Positions 8,025 to 15,997 of a stretch of 64,000 bases of DNA are shown one piece after another. Within the stretch, counting starts at the first letter, position 1; each line of letters starts with the position of its first letter. The DNA is from JANMDS01 sp031430575 (GTDB lineage Bacteria; Pseudomonadota; Gammaproteobacteria; Burkholderiales; Casimicrobiaceae): the NCBI GenBank assembly GCA_031430575.1, contig JANPBT010000026.1, positions 1 to 64,000 of the forward strand. Direction: 5' to 3'. A program made the translations under genes and the position numbers. The notes beneath the pieces were generated by a model, which saw only the letters and a list, made by a program, of their open reading frames with translations, ran no database searches and was not told the DNA's origin.

Positions 8025-8257
8025 TACATTTTTTCTAGTGAACGTCGGTCAGCGCGCACAACCTTAATGCCCACGGTGCACGCGCTAACGCCCACTGGAT
8101 TGCGCTTTAAATGATCGGCCGCATCTGCTTCGGCGGGTACGCGAAATTCGTTTCGTAGTAACGTCATCGCGCTGTAGGCATCCGCCACGAATGCGACACG
8201 CCCCAGCTTAGAAGCGTCCGTGTAACGCATTGACGTAGTGAGTTGCCAAATTTCCAT
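8024..8257 (-). CDS. Small protein of unknown function coupled to the LOV sensor
   Basis: A 77-residue reading frame whose TAA overlaps the ATG of the LOV-GGDEF-EAL gene. The segment 'GRVAFVADAYSAMTLLRNEF' looks like the beta-alpha core of SpoIIAA/STAS-like small proteins, but the N-terminal half of that fold is missing, so it could be a shortened relative. The tight coupling argues that it is translated. Function is unknown; a partner or local regulator of the sensor is a plausible inference only. Confidence 0.5.
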   Translation of the reverse strand: MEIWQLTTSMRYTDASKLGRVAFVADAYSAMTLLRNEFRVPAEADAADHLKRNPVGVSACTVGIKVVRADRRSLEKM

Positions 8258-8338
8258 GAGACCGTCTAGTGTACGGCTCGATTACCCGTTTGTCATTAAA
8301 TGTGAGTCTCAAAACGGGGATTGAGTGGTTATTTGTTC

Positions 8339-8423
8339 AATACCTGCGGCGCAGTTTTTGCCAAAACTGACGCAATTTTGCGCAATTGCGTTCAAAAACA
8401 ACCCAATCTGCGCCGCAGGTATT
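8339..8423. repeat. Inverted repeat pair at the lipA 3' end
   Basis: Plus copy 8339-8357 and minus copy 8405-8423, the latter touching the lipA stop codon. Paired arms 47 bases apart could form a hairpin past lipA. Confidence 0.9.
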
Positions 8424-9442
8424 TACGACGCAGTGAGCCCATCCGCCTGCTTATCTGCGTGATATGAGCTTCTCACCATCGCGCCCACGGCGGCGTGCTT
8501 GAAGCCTAGCGCGGTGGCTTTTTCTTCAAACATTTTGAACGTATCTGGGTGTACGTAGCGTGTTACCGGCAGATGATCGGCGGAGGGTTGCAAGTATTGA
8601 CCAATGGTGAGCATATCAATCGAGCCTGCACCCATGTTGCGCATGTCGGTCAGCACTTCAATGATCTCTTCATCGGTTTCACCCAAACCTACCATCAAGC
8701 CCGATTTCGTGGGCGTGTTGGGGAATTTGAGCTTGAATTGCCGAAGCAATTCCAGGGAGTGTTTGTAATCAGAGCCGGGGCGGGCTTGCTTATAGAGGCG
8801 CGGCACCGTTTCTAAATTGTGGTTCATCACGTCCGGCGGGGCCTGCTCCAAAATGCCGAGTGCGCGATCTAAGCGCCCGCGAAAATCGGGCACGAGCACT
8901 TCGATTTGGGTAGTCGGCGAATGCTCGCGCACCGCGCGAATGCAATCAACGAAATGTTGCGCGCCGCCATCGCGCAAATCATCGCGGTCTACGCTCGTTA
9001 TCACCACGTAGCGCAGCTTCATCGCGGCGATCGTTTTGGCTAAATTGATTGGCTCATTGGCATCAAGTGGGTTTGGGCGACCATGCCCAACATCGCAAAA
9101 CGGGCAACGCCGCGTGCAGATATCGCCCATCACCATGAAGGTCGCCGTGCCTTTGCCGAAGCATTCGCCAATATTGGGGCACGAAGCCTCTTCGCACACG
9201 GTGTGCAGATTATTTTCGCGCAAAATCTTTTTGATTTCGGTAAAGCGTTGCGCGTGCTCGCCCGTGGGCGCCTTAACGCGAATCCACTCCGGTTTTTTAA
9301 GCATCGGCGCTTGCACGACTTTCACCGGAATGCGCGAGACCTTGCTCGCGTCGCGGTGCTTAACGCCTGCGGCGTTGCTGAGCTGTGCGCCCGTTGCGCT
9401 ACCCGGTGTCTCCAGCGCTGTTACTTTTTGAACAACATCCAT
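8423..9442 (-). CDS. lipA: Lipoyl synthase
   Basis: Radical SAM enzyme that inserts two sulfurs into protein-bound octanoyl chains to make lipoyl cofactors. The 339-residue protein has the auxiliary cluster motif 'CEEASCPNIGECF' and the radical SAM motif 'CTRRCPFCDVG'; the C-terminal 'VRSSYHAD' carries the RSSY element whose Ser ligates the auxiliary cluster. The first 50 residues are a variable extension typical of beta-proteobacterial LipA. Its ATG overlaps the end of the UPF0016 gene, and lipB lies three genes upstream on the same strand, forming a lipoate operon. Confidence 0.97.
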   Translation of the reverse strand: MDVVQKVTALETPGSATGAQLSNAAGVKHRDASKVSRIPVKVVQAPMLKKPEWIRVKAPTGEHAQRFTEIKKILRENNLHTVCEEASCPNIGECFGKGTATFMVMGDICTRRCPFCDVGHGRPNPLDANEPINLAKTIAAMKLRYVVITSVDRDDLRDGGAQHFVDCIRAVREHSPTTQIEVLVPDFRGRLDRALGILEQAPPDVMNHNLETVPRLYKQARPGSDYKHSLELLRQFKLKFPNTPTKSGLMVGLGETDEEIIEVLTDMRNMGAGSIDMLTIGQYLQPSADHLPVTRYVHPDTFKMFEEKATALGFKHAAVGAMVRSSYHADKQADGLTAS

Positions 9443-9692
9443 ATGCCAATTCCTATAAAACCTAATGCGGCCACTTTATCCACGACCTGCGCGGGAACGT
9501 ATTTCATTACGACCGTTCCGGCCAGTGTGCCAATTGCTGCAGCGCAGATGAGCGCTGCGCTAGCGGCAAAAAAACCGCCCACTTGCTCACCTTCGCGTCC
9601 GCTGCGAACATCATCGTAGCGAGCTGGGTTTTATCCCCGAGCTCGGCTAAAAAAACCGTGGCAAATACGGTGGCAAATACTTTCCATTCCAT
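9421..9692 (-). pseudogene. UPF0016 / GDT1-TMEM165 family membrane protein, frameshifted
   Basis: The first 41 residues, 'MEWKVFATVFATVFLAELGD' and 'KTQLATMMFAADAKVSKWAVF', carry the family motif E-x-G-D-K-[ST]. The continuation, containing 'AALICAAAIGTLAGTVVMKY' and ending 'MLFKK', is read in the next frame and stops at 9421-9423, inside the lipA start region. One extra base in the A7 run at 9568-9574 (T7 in the gene) would restore a normal single-repeat protein of 90 residues. Members of this family act in Mn or Ca/proton exchange. Either a real recent mutation, slippage, or an assembly error. Its ATG overlaps the upstream MAPEG stop (TGATG). Confidence 0.8.
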
Positions 9693-10084
9693 CAGGAAAA
9701 CGCCCTCGCCGAATAAACCAACAGTGCTACGCTCGCCGCTGCAATGCTTAGAAACGTCAGCAACATACCATTTTTACGAAACTTGAAATTCATACGCGGC
9801 CCGCTCATGCCGTAGGCGTGCAACGCGCGACCAATGAGTAAAGTGAGCGCAAGCGCGTGCGTGAGCAGCGTCAACTTCCACGCAATCTCAACAAAATAAA
9901 TGAGCAATAAGCCGAGCGGCACGAACTCAGTGAAATTTGCATGGGCGCGTACGCGACGTCGGAGCGATTCATCATTGCCGTCGCCGAGCGAAACCTTTGC
10001 GCTGCGGCGTACGCCAATCACGCGCAAGCTCAGCCAGATAAGGCCTGCGCCAAATAATGCAGCGTAAAAAGCGGTAATGATCAT
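9692..10084 (-). CDS. MAPEG family membrane protein
   Basis: A 130-residue protein with four predicted helices and the MAPEG signature region 'RVRAHANFTEFVPLGLLLI' (about 45-63), including the conserved R-x-H-x-N-x-x-E. Bacterial members (YecN type) are membrane proteins related to eicosanoid and glutathione enzymes, with unknown bacterial substrates. The ATG overlaps the lipB stop by four bases, and its own stop overlaps the next gene's start, so it is embedded in the lipoate operon. Confidence 0.88.
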   Translation of the reverse strand: MIITAFYAALFGAGLIWLSLRVIGVRRSAKVSLGDGNDESLRRRVRAHANFTEFVPLGLLLIYFVEIAWKLTLLTHALALTLLIGRALHAYGMSGPRMNFKFRKNGMLLTFLSIAAASVALLVYSARAFS

Positions 10085-10683
10085 CGAAGTGTTGTGCTCA
10101 ATTTTTCGGCTAGCGCTAAGCCTACCTGCGGCGCAGATTCTGAGAATCCCAATTCACTACATTGCGTCATCTTCATGCCCAGCAAGCCACACGGGTTGGT
10201 GTTGAGAAACGGGCTCAAATCCATATTTACGTTGAGCGCCACGCCGTGATAAGTGCAGCCACGGCGCACTTTCAAACCCAAAGACGCAATTTTACGTCCC
10301 GCCACGTAAACGCCAGGCGCGTCTACCTTGCCCTCCGCTTCAATGCCGTGCGCAGCGAGCAACGCAATCACGCCGCCTTCCACCCGCCGCACCATCTCGC
10401 GCACGCCGTAAGGCTTTCTGCGTAGATCGATTAAGCAATACACAATGGCCTGCCCAACGCCGTGATAGGTGATTTGCCCGCCACGATCGGTTCTAATCAC
10501 TGCGATATCGTGCGGGTTAGAAAGCAGATGCTCCGGCTTGCCCGCCACACCTTGGGTGTATACCGCTTCGTGCTCGGTGACCCAGAGCGCGTCTTCAGTA
10601 TCGGGCGTGCGGGCGTCGGTGAAATCGCGCATGCGCTGCCAGCAAGCTTGAAAATCAGTGCGTCCGAGGTGGTGAATATTCAT
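10081..10683 (-). CDS. lipB: Octanoyl-[ACP]:protein octanoyltransferase
   Basis: Moves octanoate from acyl carrier protein to the lipoyl domains of 2-oxoacid dehydrogenases and GcvH, the step before LipA. The 200-residue protein shows 'RGGQITYHGVGQ' (about 68-79), the catalytic lysine in 'ASLGLKVRRGCTYHG' and the acyl-thioester cysteine in 'NTNPCG' (about 161-166). First gene of the lipB-MAPEG-UPF0016-lipA operon. The dispersed repeat at 10121-10139 encodes 'ESAPQVG' in the C-terminal tail, beyond the catalytic core. Confidence 0.97.
   Translation of the reverse strand: MNIHHLGRTDFQACWQRMRDFTDARTPDTEDALWVTEHEAVYTQGVAGKPEHLLSNPHDIAVIRTDRGGQITYHGVGQAIVYCLIDLRRKPYGVREMVRRVEGGVIALLAAHGIEAEGKVDAPGVYVAGRKIASLGLKVRRGCTYHGVALNVNMDLSPFLNTNPCGLLGMKMTQCSELGFSESAPQVGLALAEKLSTTLR
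10121..10139 (+). repeat. In-gene repeat copy (lipB tail)
   Basis: Exact 14-mer, read on the coding strand as SAPQV. Confidence 0.9.
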
Positions 10684-10694
10684 CGAGACCGCAT

Positions 10695-10796
10695 CATACC
10701 TGCGGCGCAGATCTTACCGGGCGAGATCAAGCGCGTCGAGATGATTCATTGCGTTTTGCGTTGATGCGGAGATGGTTAAACCTGCGGCGCAGATTT
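10695..10796. repeat. Two same-direction repeat copies upstream of lipB
   Basis: Exact copy at 10695-10713 directly before the lipB ATG and a variant lacking the first T of the 14-mer at 10778-10796. Unusually, both point the same way, so they cannot pair with each other. Confidence 0.85.
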
Positions 10797-10822
10797 AACC
10801 ATTTTTGTTGCCTAAATAATAA

Positions 10823-11929
10823 TTACAGCGCGCCCCAGACATCTTGCGCAGTCTCCACGCAGAGCGCGAGCTTGTGCCACTGCGCGTCGAAAGCGATGTG
10901 ATTGCCGTGCACCGTGCTGGAAAAGCCGCATTGGGGTGAAATCGCCAGTTGCTCAAGGGGAGCGTATTTCGCCGCTTCGTCGATGCGGCGCTTGAGCGCG
11001 TCTTTAGTTTCCATCTGATCAAATTTTGTGGTGACCAGACCAAGCACGACCGTTTTGCCTTTAGAGAGATGCCGCAAAGGCTTGAAATCGCCAGATCGCG
11101 CATCGTCGTATTCAAGGAAGTAGCCGTCGACGTTCATCTGCGAAAGTAGCGCCTCGGCCACGGGCTCGTAGCCGCCTTGCGCAGCCCAGGTGCTCTGAAA
11201 ATTACCGCGGCAAAGGTGCACAGTGATCGCCATACCGGCGGGTTTGCGGGCGACGACACGATTGATGAAATCGGCGTAGCGGCGCGGTAATTCATCCGGG
11301 TCATCGCCGCGCGCGCGCGCCGCGTTGCGCATATTTTCGTCGCACAGATACGCCAGATTGGTGTCATCCATTTGCACGTATTTACAGCCCGCCGCCGCCA
11401 AGCTGTTGAGCTCATCACCATAAGCGATAGCAACGTCTTCATAAAACTGCTCAAGATCCGGGTAAGCCGTTTTGCTAATACCGGCGCGACCACCGCGAAA
11501 GTGCAGCATCGTCGGCGATGGGATGGTGACTTTCCCGGTGAGCGCGGTTTGCGATTTCAGATATTGAAAATCAGCGAGCTGAATATCTTTGACGTGGCGC
11601 ACTTTATCGACGACTTTCATCGTCGGCGGCGAAAGCTCCTTCGTGCCATCGGGCTTTTCGATGATGACCGGCAGATTGGTTTCGACGCCCCCCATTTGCT
11701 CTAAAAAATCGAGATGAAAGTAAGTGCGGCGAAATTCACCATCAGTGATGCCTTTGAGCCCCACGTTTTCTTGCGCTTTCACCACTTCAGAAATCGCCCG
11801 ATCTTCCACTTCCCGCAATTGCGCGGGCGTGATCGTGCCCGCTTTAGCCCGCGCGCGGGCATCGATTAAATAAGCAGGGCGCAGAAAGCTGCCAACATGA
11901 TCGGCGCGAAACGGTAATCGAGTAGTCAT
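10823..11929 (-). CDS. MetE-like C-terminal domain methyltransferase (YxjG/YxjH type)
   Basis: A 368-residue protein of the 5-methyltetrahydropteroyltriglutamate-homocysteine methyltransferase family that has only the catalytic half of MetE. Seen: 'RADHVGSFLRP' at the start, 'YVQMDDTNLAYL', 'VHLCRGNF' (metal His and Cys), 'YFLEYDDARSG' and 'ISPQCGFSS' (second metal Cys), consistent with a zinc site. The methyl donor is uncertain in short forms. I start at 11929 because GGGAG lies about ten bases upstream; the in-frame start at 11959 adds a non-conserved leader. Single gene, not obviously linked to the metX locus. Confidence 0.88.
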   Translation of the reverse strand: MTTRLPFRADHVGSFLRPAYLIDARARAKAGTITPAQLREVEDRAISEVVKAQENVGLKGITDGEFRRTYFHLDFLEQMGGVETNLPVIIEKPDGTKELSPPTMKVVDKVRHVKDIQLADFQYLKSQTALTGKVTIPSPTMLHFRGGRAGISKTAYPDLEQFYEDVAIAYGDELNSLAAAGCKYVQMDDTNLAYLCDENMRNAARARGDDPDELPRRYADFINRVVARKPAGMAITVHLCRGNFQSTWAAQGGYEPVAEALLSQMNVDGYFLEYDDARSGDFKPLRHLSKGKTVVLGLVTTKFDQMETKDALKRRIDEAAKYAPLEQLAISPQCGFSSTVHGNHIAFDAQWHKLALCVETAQDVWGAL

Positions 11930-12051
11930 AGAATTATTCTCCCAAAAACGATCGCGCAAGACTGCGCGAAAGGCACTGATATTACCAGCGCGAAAGGAGA
12001 AATCCGGTTAGGGTTTCCGCAGCCCTATTGCCCTATTGTTTAGGCGGCAAC

Positions 12052-12495
12052 CTATTGGCGTTCGGGTAAGCGTTCCAGTGTGACCGCGCGATCAGCGTAG
12101 CCGCACGCATACCAAAAAGCCAAATCGGCGCGATGGGCAACATCAACCCTAAGCGATATGCGCGTTTGCGGTGGCCAGATCGTCTCCTGCATGAGCAGGA
12201 GCGCGCTGCGGCCAACACCCTGCCGGCGCGCTTGTGGCGCGATATAAAACTGACGAATGAAAACTTCGCGAGCGCCATGCGATCCCCAGCAGGTATAGCC
12301 GAGTGGTTGACTGTCGCGTTCGAAAAGGTGAATACGAAATTGCGCCGAGGCCAGCCACTCGCGCATGCGTGATTCGAGCTGCACAGCATTAAGGGTATCA
12401 CCAAGATGCGCCTCTTTAATGAGCGCGGCGTTCCACTGGCCTAGCTGGCGGCAATCGTTGTGAGTGGCGGCGCGAAGCGTGAGCGTCGTGCTCAT
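12052..12495 (-). CDS. GNAT family N-acetyltransferase
   Basis: A 147-residue GNAT. The acetyl-CoA binding segment is 'IAPQARRQGVGRSALLLM' (R/Q-x-x-G-x-G/A about residues 90-107), preceded by the beta-strand 'EVFIRQFY' and followed by 'ISLRVDVAHRADLAFWYACG', the usual fourth-motif helix. Substrate unknown. The ATG at 12495 overlaps the stop of the upstream Bug-family gene (ATGA), which fixes the start and implies coupling; an extension to 12534 looks spurious. Confidence 0.88.
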   Translation of the reverse strand: MSTTLTLRAATHNDCRQLGQWNAALIKEAHLGDTLNAVQLESRMREWLASAQFRIHLFERDSQPLGYTCWGSHGAREVFIRQFYIAPQARRQGVGRSALLLMQETIWPPQTRISLRVDVAHRADLAFWYACGYADRAVTLERLPERQ

Positions 12496-13445
12496 TCCAT
12501 CTTTACGCCGCTGGCTTTGATCACGGGGATCCACTTGTCGTTATCGGCCTTGACTGTGGCTGCAAATTCAGCGGGCGTGCCCTCAACAATCGTTGAACCC
12601 GTGGCCGTCAGCCGCGCGCGGACGTCTGGGCGTTGCAGCGCTTGCCGCAGCGCGGCATTAAGTTTATTGACGATTTCAGGAGCCATCCCCGCTGGCCCGA
12701 CCAGCCCTTGCCAACCGGCAGTTTCAAGCGCAGGGAAACCGCTTTCTCGGGCGGTCATCACATTCGGAAATTGCGGGTCTCGGGTGCTGCCGGTCACGTA
12801 AATCGCTTTCAGCTTACCCGCCTTAATTTGCGGGGCGAGCACTGAAGGCGCATCGACCAACAAGTGGGTTTGCCCGCCGATGAGATCAGTCACCGCCGGG
12901 GCGCTGCCTTTATACGGAACATGTACAAGCTTGAGCCCCGCTTGCGCGTTGAGTAATTCGCCATTGAGGTGGGTGATCGCGCCTGCGCCGCCAGAGGCGA
13001 AGCTCGCCGTTGCCGCATTCGCTTTTGCCCAAACAATGAATTCGTTGAGGTTATTTGCTGGCAAGCTTGCAGGGATCGCTGCGACGTATGCCCCGGCCGA
13101 AGTTTGCCCGATGAAGGTGAAGTCTTTGGTGGGCTCATAGGGCTTTTTGGTCATCATATTGGGAGCAAGCGCAAACGGACCAAGATTGCCGATGAGTAAA
13201 GTATTGCCATCGGGCGCAGCGCGCATCAACTCTTGCGCCGCCACAACGCCCCCTGCGCCAGGTCGGTTTTCTACGACGACCGTCGCCCCGAGCGCTTCTT
13301 GCAAGCCCGGCTGCAGTGCGCGCGCGATGATGTCGATGCCCCCGCCTGGTGGAAAGCCAACGACGACTTTTACCGTGCGTGTGGATTGTGCGGATGCCGC
13401 GACGCTCGCGACCAATACCGCCGCAACGACTAAGTTTCGAATCAT
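12492..13445 (-). CDS. Bug/TctC family extracytoplasmic solute-binding protein
   Basis: A 317-residue exported binding protein of the tripartite tricarboxylate transporter type, a family strongly expanded in Burkholderiales. A signal peptide ends near 'ASVAASAQS' (about residue 20). 'VVVGFPPGGGIDIIARALQP' is the ligand-carboxylate loop typical of Bug proteins, and 'VVENRPGAGG' follows. Start at 13445 has a perfect AGGAGG nine bases upstream; the longer frame lacks a signal peptide. No membrane subunits are adjacent, so it is an orphan receptor; the ligand, likely a small carboxylate, is unknown. It lies 20 bases downstream of the methyltransferase gene. Confidence 0.93.
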   Translation of the reverse strand: MIRNLVVAAVLVASVAASAQSTRTVKVVVGFPPGGGIDIIARALQPGLQEALGATVVVENRPGAGGVVAAQELMRAAPDGNTLLIGNLGPFALAPNMMTKKPYEPTKDFTFIGQTSAGAYVAAIPASLPANNLNEFIVWAKANAATASFASGGAGAITHLNGELLNAQAGLKLVHVPYKGSAPAVTDLIGGQTHLLVDAPSVLAPQIKAGKLKAIYVTGSTRDPQFPNVMTARESGFPALETAGWQGLVGPAGMAPEIVNKLNAALRQALQRPDVRARLTATGSTIVEGTPAEFAATVKADNDKWIPVIKASGVKME

Positions 13446-13465
13446 TCCCAATACCTCCTGGTTTT

Positions 13466-14653
13466 TTAAAACACGCGACAAACGACCGCTTTTAGGTAGC
13501 GACTTTCGTTGACTTGGGCGAACCACGGGTGATCAGCCCCCGCGCCCCGCACCGCTAATACCTGCACTTCCCGGCCTGCATAAAACGCCGCCCGTCGCAG
13601 CATATCTAAAAATTGCTCTTCACTGACCACGCCAGTGCATGAACACGTTAAGAACAGACCGCCGGGTTTTACCACTGATAGCGCGAGTTTGTTCATATCG
13701 AGGTATTTCTTCAACGCGTCAATCACTTCGTCGCGGCTGCGGGTGAGCTTGGCTGGATCGAGCACGACGGCATCCCAGCGCCTACCCTGCGCGGCCGCTT
13801 CGCGTAGCCACGGGAAGATATCGGCCTGCACGATCTCGGCTTGCAATTCATTGAGCGCGAGATTGCGTTTGGCAAATACCACCGCTTCTTCATCTAAATC
13901 GACAGCGGTAATCTCGGTTGCGCCCGCGCGCCCAGCGGCGACCGAAAAACCGCCCGAGTTACAGCACAAATCTAGAAACGAAGTGGCCTTTGCATCTCGA
14001 AGCAGCGTAAACCAATCGCGGCGATTATCCCGCTGGTCACAGAAAAAACCGGTTTTATGCTTTCCGCCGATGGCCACCCGAAATTGCGCGCCATGCTCGT
14101 GAATCGTCGCGGGTGCGGGCGCACGCGGTGGCGCACCGGCATCAAAATTTTCTTGCTTCTGAGCATTTTCGTCAGCAAAAGCGTAGACCGTATCGCCGGG
14201 GAAAATCGTACGCAAAGCTGAAAAAATCCATTCCCGGTGCTTCCACATTCCCGCTGCGTAGAAAACCACCACCAGCACGGTATCGAAGCGATCGACAACT
14301 AACCCGGAAAGCCCGTCGCCCTCGGCGTGAACGACGCGGTAGGCCGAGGTCACAGCGTCGAGCTTGAGGATATCTCTGCGCAACGCGGCAGCGCGCGCAA
14401 TGCGCTCGAGAAAGAAAGGCGCATCAATGGTTTCGTCGGGATTTTCGCTTAACAATCGCACCGCCATGGGTGCTGCCCCGTTAAAAAACCCGCGCCCCAC
14501 AAATTGCCCAAGATGATCGACGAGCTCGACGATCTCACCCGGCACCACCCGACCTTTCGGGCGATCCACTGATTTTTGAAAAATGAGTGGGTGTACGTAA
14601 GTGCGCTCGCCTTTGAGCCGTACGATGGGCAGCGTTGCGCCTGGGCGGGTCAC
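13466..14653 (-). CDS. rlmI: Class I SAM-dependent rRNA methyltransferase, RlmI-like
   Basis: A 395-residue protein with an N-terminal PUA domain (about 1-75, 'VPGEIVELVDHLGQFVGRG') and a C-terminal Rossmann methyltransferase. SAM-binding motif I is 'SFLDLCCNSGGFSVAAG' (about 219-235), motif II 'AVDLDEEAV', motif IV 'VVLDPAKLTRS' and the catalytic cysteine region 'LTCSCTG'. This is the layout of 23S rRNA m5C1962 methyltransferase. DPAK in place of the more usual DPPK is a mild departure. The specific rRNA target is inferred from the family. Confidence 0.87.
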   Translation of the reverse strand: MTRPGATLPIVRLKGERTYVHPLIFQKSVDRPKGRVVPGEIVELVDHLGQFVGRGFFNGAAPMAVRLLSENPDETIDAPFFLERIARAAALRRDILKLDAVTSAYRVVHAEGDGLSGLVVDRFDTVLVVVFYAAGMWKHREWIFSALRTIFPGDTVYAFADENAQKQENFDAGAPPRAPAPATIHEHGAQFRVAIGGKHKTGFFCDQRDNRRDWFTLLRDAKATSFLDLCCNSGGFSVAAGRAGATEITAVDLDEEAVVFAKRNLALNELQAEIVQADIFPWLREAAAQGRRWDAVVLDPAKLTRSRDEVIDALKKYLDMNKLALSVVKPGGLFLTCSCTGVVSEEQFLDMLRRAAFYAGREVQVLAVRGAGADHPWFAQVNESRYLKAVVCRVF

Positions 14654-14721
14654 GCCTGCGCCTTAGTGAGTGCCGAGAAACAAACTGTTTTTAAAAAGGT
14701 CATGGAGATTTGATGATTAAG

Positions 14722-14783
14722 AATACCTGCGGCGCAATTTTGACGTGTTTTCGGCCGTAATTGGAATTTATCTGCGCCGTACA
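14722..14783. repeat. Degenerate inverted repeat pair upstream of dacA
   Basis: Plus variant at 14722-14740 (CGCAA instead of CGCAG) and an eroded minus copy at 14769-14783 (TCTGCGCCGTACA). Shows that copies decay, and marks the divergent rlmI/dacA promoter region. Confidence 0.75.
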
Positions 14784-14791
14784 ATTCGCAG

Positions 14792-15997
14792 ATGAATTTA
14801 TGCTTTCTAAAATCGATTCCGCTGACCCTTGCCTTGGCTGGCGTCGCATTCGCGCAACCCACCGTAATTTCGCCGCCGCCCGCCGCCAAAGCACCTGTTG
14901 CAAGCCCGGGCGCGAGTGCCTTGGCTGTCATTTCGCCGCCAACGTTGGCGGCAAGCGCCTATGTGTTGCTTGATCTCTCGACCGGGCAGACGCTTGCCAC
15001 ATCCGCCGAAACGACGCCCCGCGAGCCTGCGTCGCTGACCAAATTGATGACGGCTTATGTCGTCTTTCAAGCGCTCAAGCAAAAGCAAATCGCGCTCACC
15101 CAGACTGTGCCCGTGAGCGTTCGCGCATGGAAAGCGGAAGGATCGCGTATGTTTATTGAGCCTAATAAACCGGTCATCGTTGAAGAGTTGCTGCGCGGTA
15201 TGATCGTGCAATCGGGGAATGATGCCTCTGTGGCTTTGGCCGAGGCGGTGGCCGGCAGCGAAGAGACTTTTGCCCAGCGCATGAACGCCGAAGCCGTGCG
15301 GCTTGGCATGAAGCAGACCCGCTTCGCCAATTCTGCCGGATTGCCCGCGCCAGATCACACGACAACGGCGCGCGATATGGCCATTCTCGCGGCTGCGCTT
15401 ATTCGCGACTTTCCTGAGTACTACGGGTATTACAAGGAAAAGAGCTACACCTACAACAAAATCACTCAGCCCAATCGCAATCAACTGCTCTTTAGCGATA
15501 CGACCGTGGATGGCGTGAAGACGGGGCATACCCAATCGGCGGGATATAACTTAATTGCCTCTTCGCTACGCGATGGGCGGCGGTTGCTCACTGTCGTTAT
15601 GGGCACCGCCTCTGAGTCTGCGCGCGCTGCTGAAAGCAAAAAGCTGCTCGATTTTGGCTATGGCGCGTATGTCGCGATCAGCCTAAAAGCTAAAAATGAG
15701 GCACTTTCTGCGCCGCAGGTATGGAAAGGCATTGCCGATACCGTCAACCTCGGTGTTGCCGAGGATTGGCGCGTCTCCGTCCCGCGCGGGACGCCAGCGC
15801 CGATCATTGAAATTAATTTAGACCCATCGCCGCTGGTTGCGCCGCTGGCTTTAGGAGCGCGCGTTGGCAGCGCAATCGCAAAAGTAAATGGCCAAACAGT
15901 CTCGGAGCGCCCGCTCGTGGTCTTGCAAGCGGTCGAGCAGGGCGGGCTTGGTCGCAGACTGTGGCATAGTCTTAAGATGCAATGGAGTGTGAAATGA
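14792..15997 (+). CDS. dacA: D-alanyl-D-alanine carboxypeptidase (PBP5/6 type)
   Basis: Trims the terminal D-Ala from peptidoglycan pentapeptides in the periplasm. The 401-residue protein has a signal peptide ('LTLALAGVAFA', about 11-21), a Pro/Ala-rich linker (22-50), then the penicillin-binding fold: 'PASLTKL' (SxxK, about 82), 'QSGNDAS' (SxN, about 142) and 'VDGVKTGHT' (KTG, about 243). The C-terminal PBP5-type domain and a possible amphipathic anchor ('LGRRLWHSLKMQWSVK') follow. The repeat at 15705-15722 encodes SAPQV in the linker between catalytic and C-terminal domains. First gene of dacA-dat-ybeD-arginase, all overlapping. Confidence 0.95.
   Translation: MNLCFLKSIPLTLALAGVAFAQPTVISPPPAAKAPVASPGASALAVISPPTLAASAYVLLDLSTGQTLATSAETTPREPASLTKLMTAYVVFQALKQKQIALTQTVPVSVRAWKAEGSRMFIEPNKPVIVEELLRGMIVQSGNDASVALAEAVAGSEETFAQRMNAEAVRLGMKQTRFANSAGLPAPDHTTTARDMAILAAALIRDFPEYYGYYKEKSYTYNKITQPNRNQLLFSDTTVDGVKTGHTQSAGYNLIASSLRDGRRLLTVVMGTASESARAAESKKLLDFGYGAYVAISLKAKNEALSAPQVWKGIADTVNLGVAEDWRVSVPRGTPAPIIEINLDPSPLVAPLALGARVGSAIAKVNGQTVSERPLVVLQAVEQGGLGRRLWHSLKMQWSVK
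15705..15722 (-). repeat. In-gene repeat copy (dacA)
   Basis: Exact 14-mer read as LSAPQVW between the catalytic and C-terminal domains. Confidence 0.9.

Noticed and set aside
8024..8257. N-terminal part of the LOV sensor
   Set aside because: It is in a different frame and ends in its own stop overlapping the sensor ATG, so it is a separate small gene.
9531..9550. CTGCAGCGCAGAT in the UPF0016 gene
   Set aside because: Resembles the variant at 566-584 but lacks the ACC flank; treated as coincidence.
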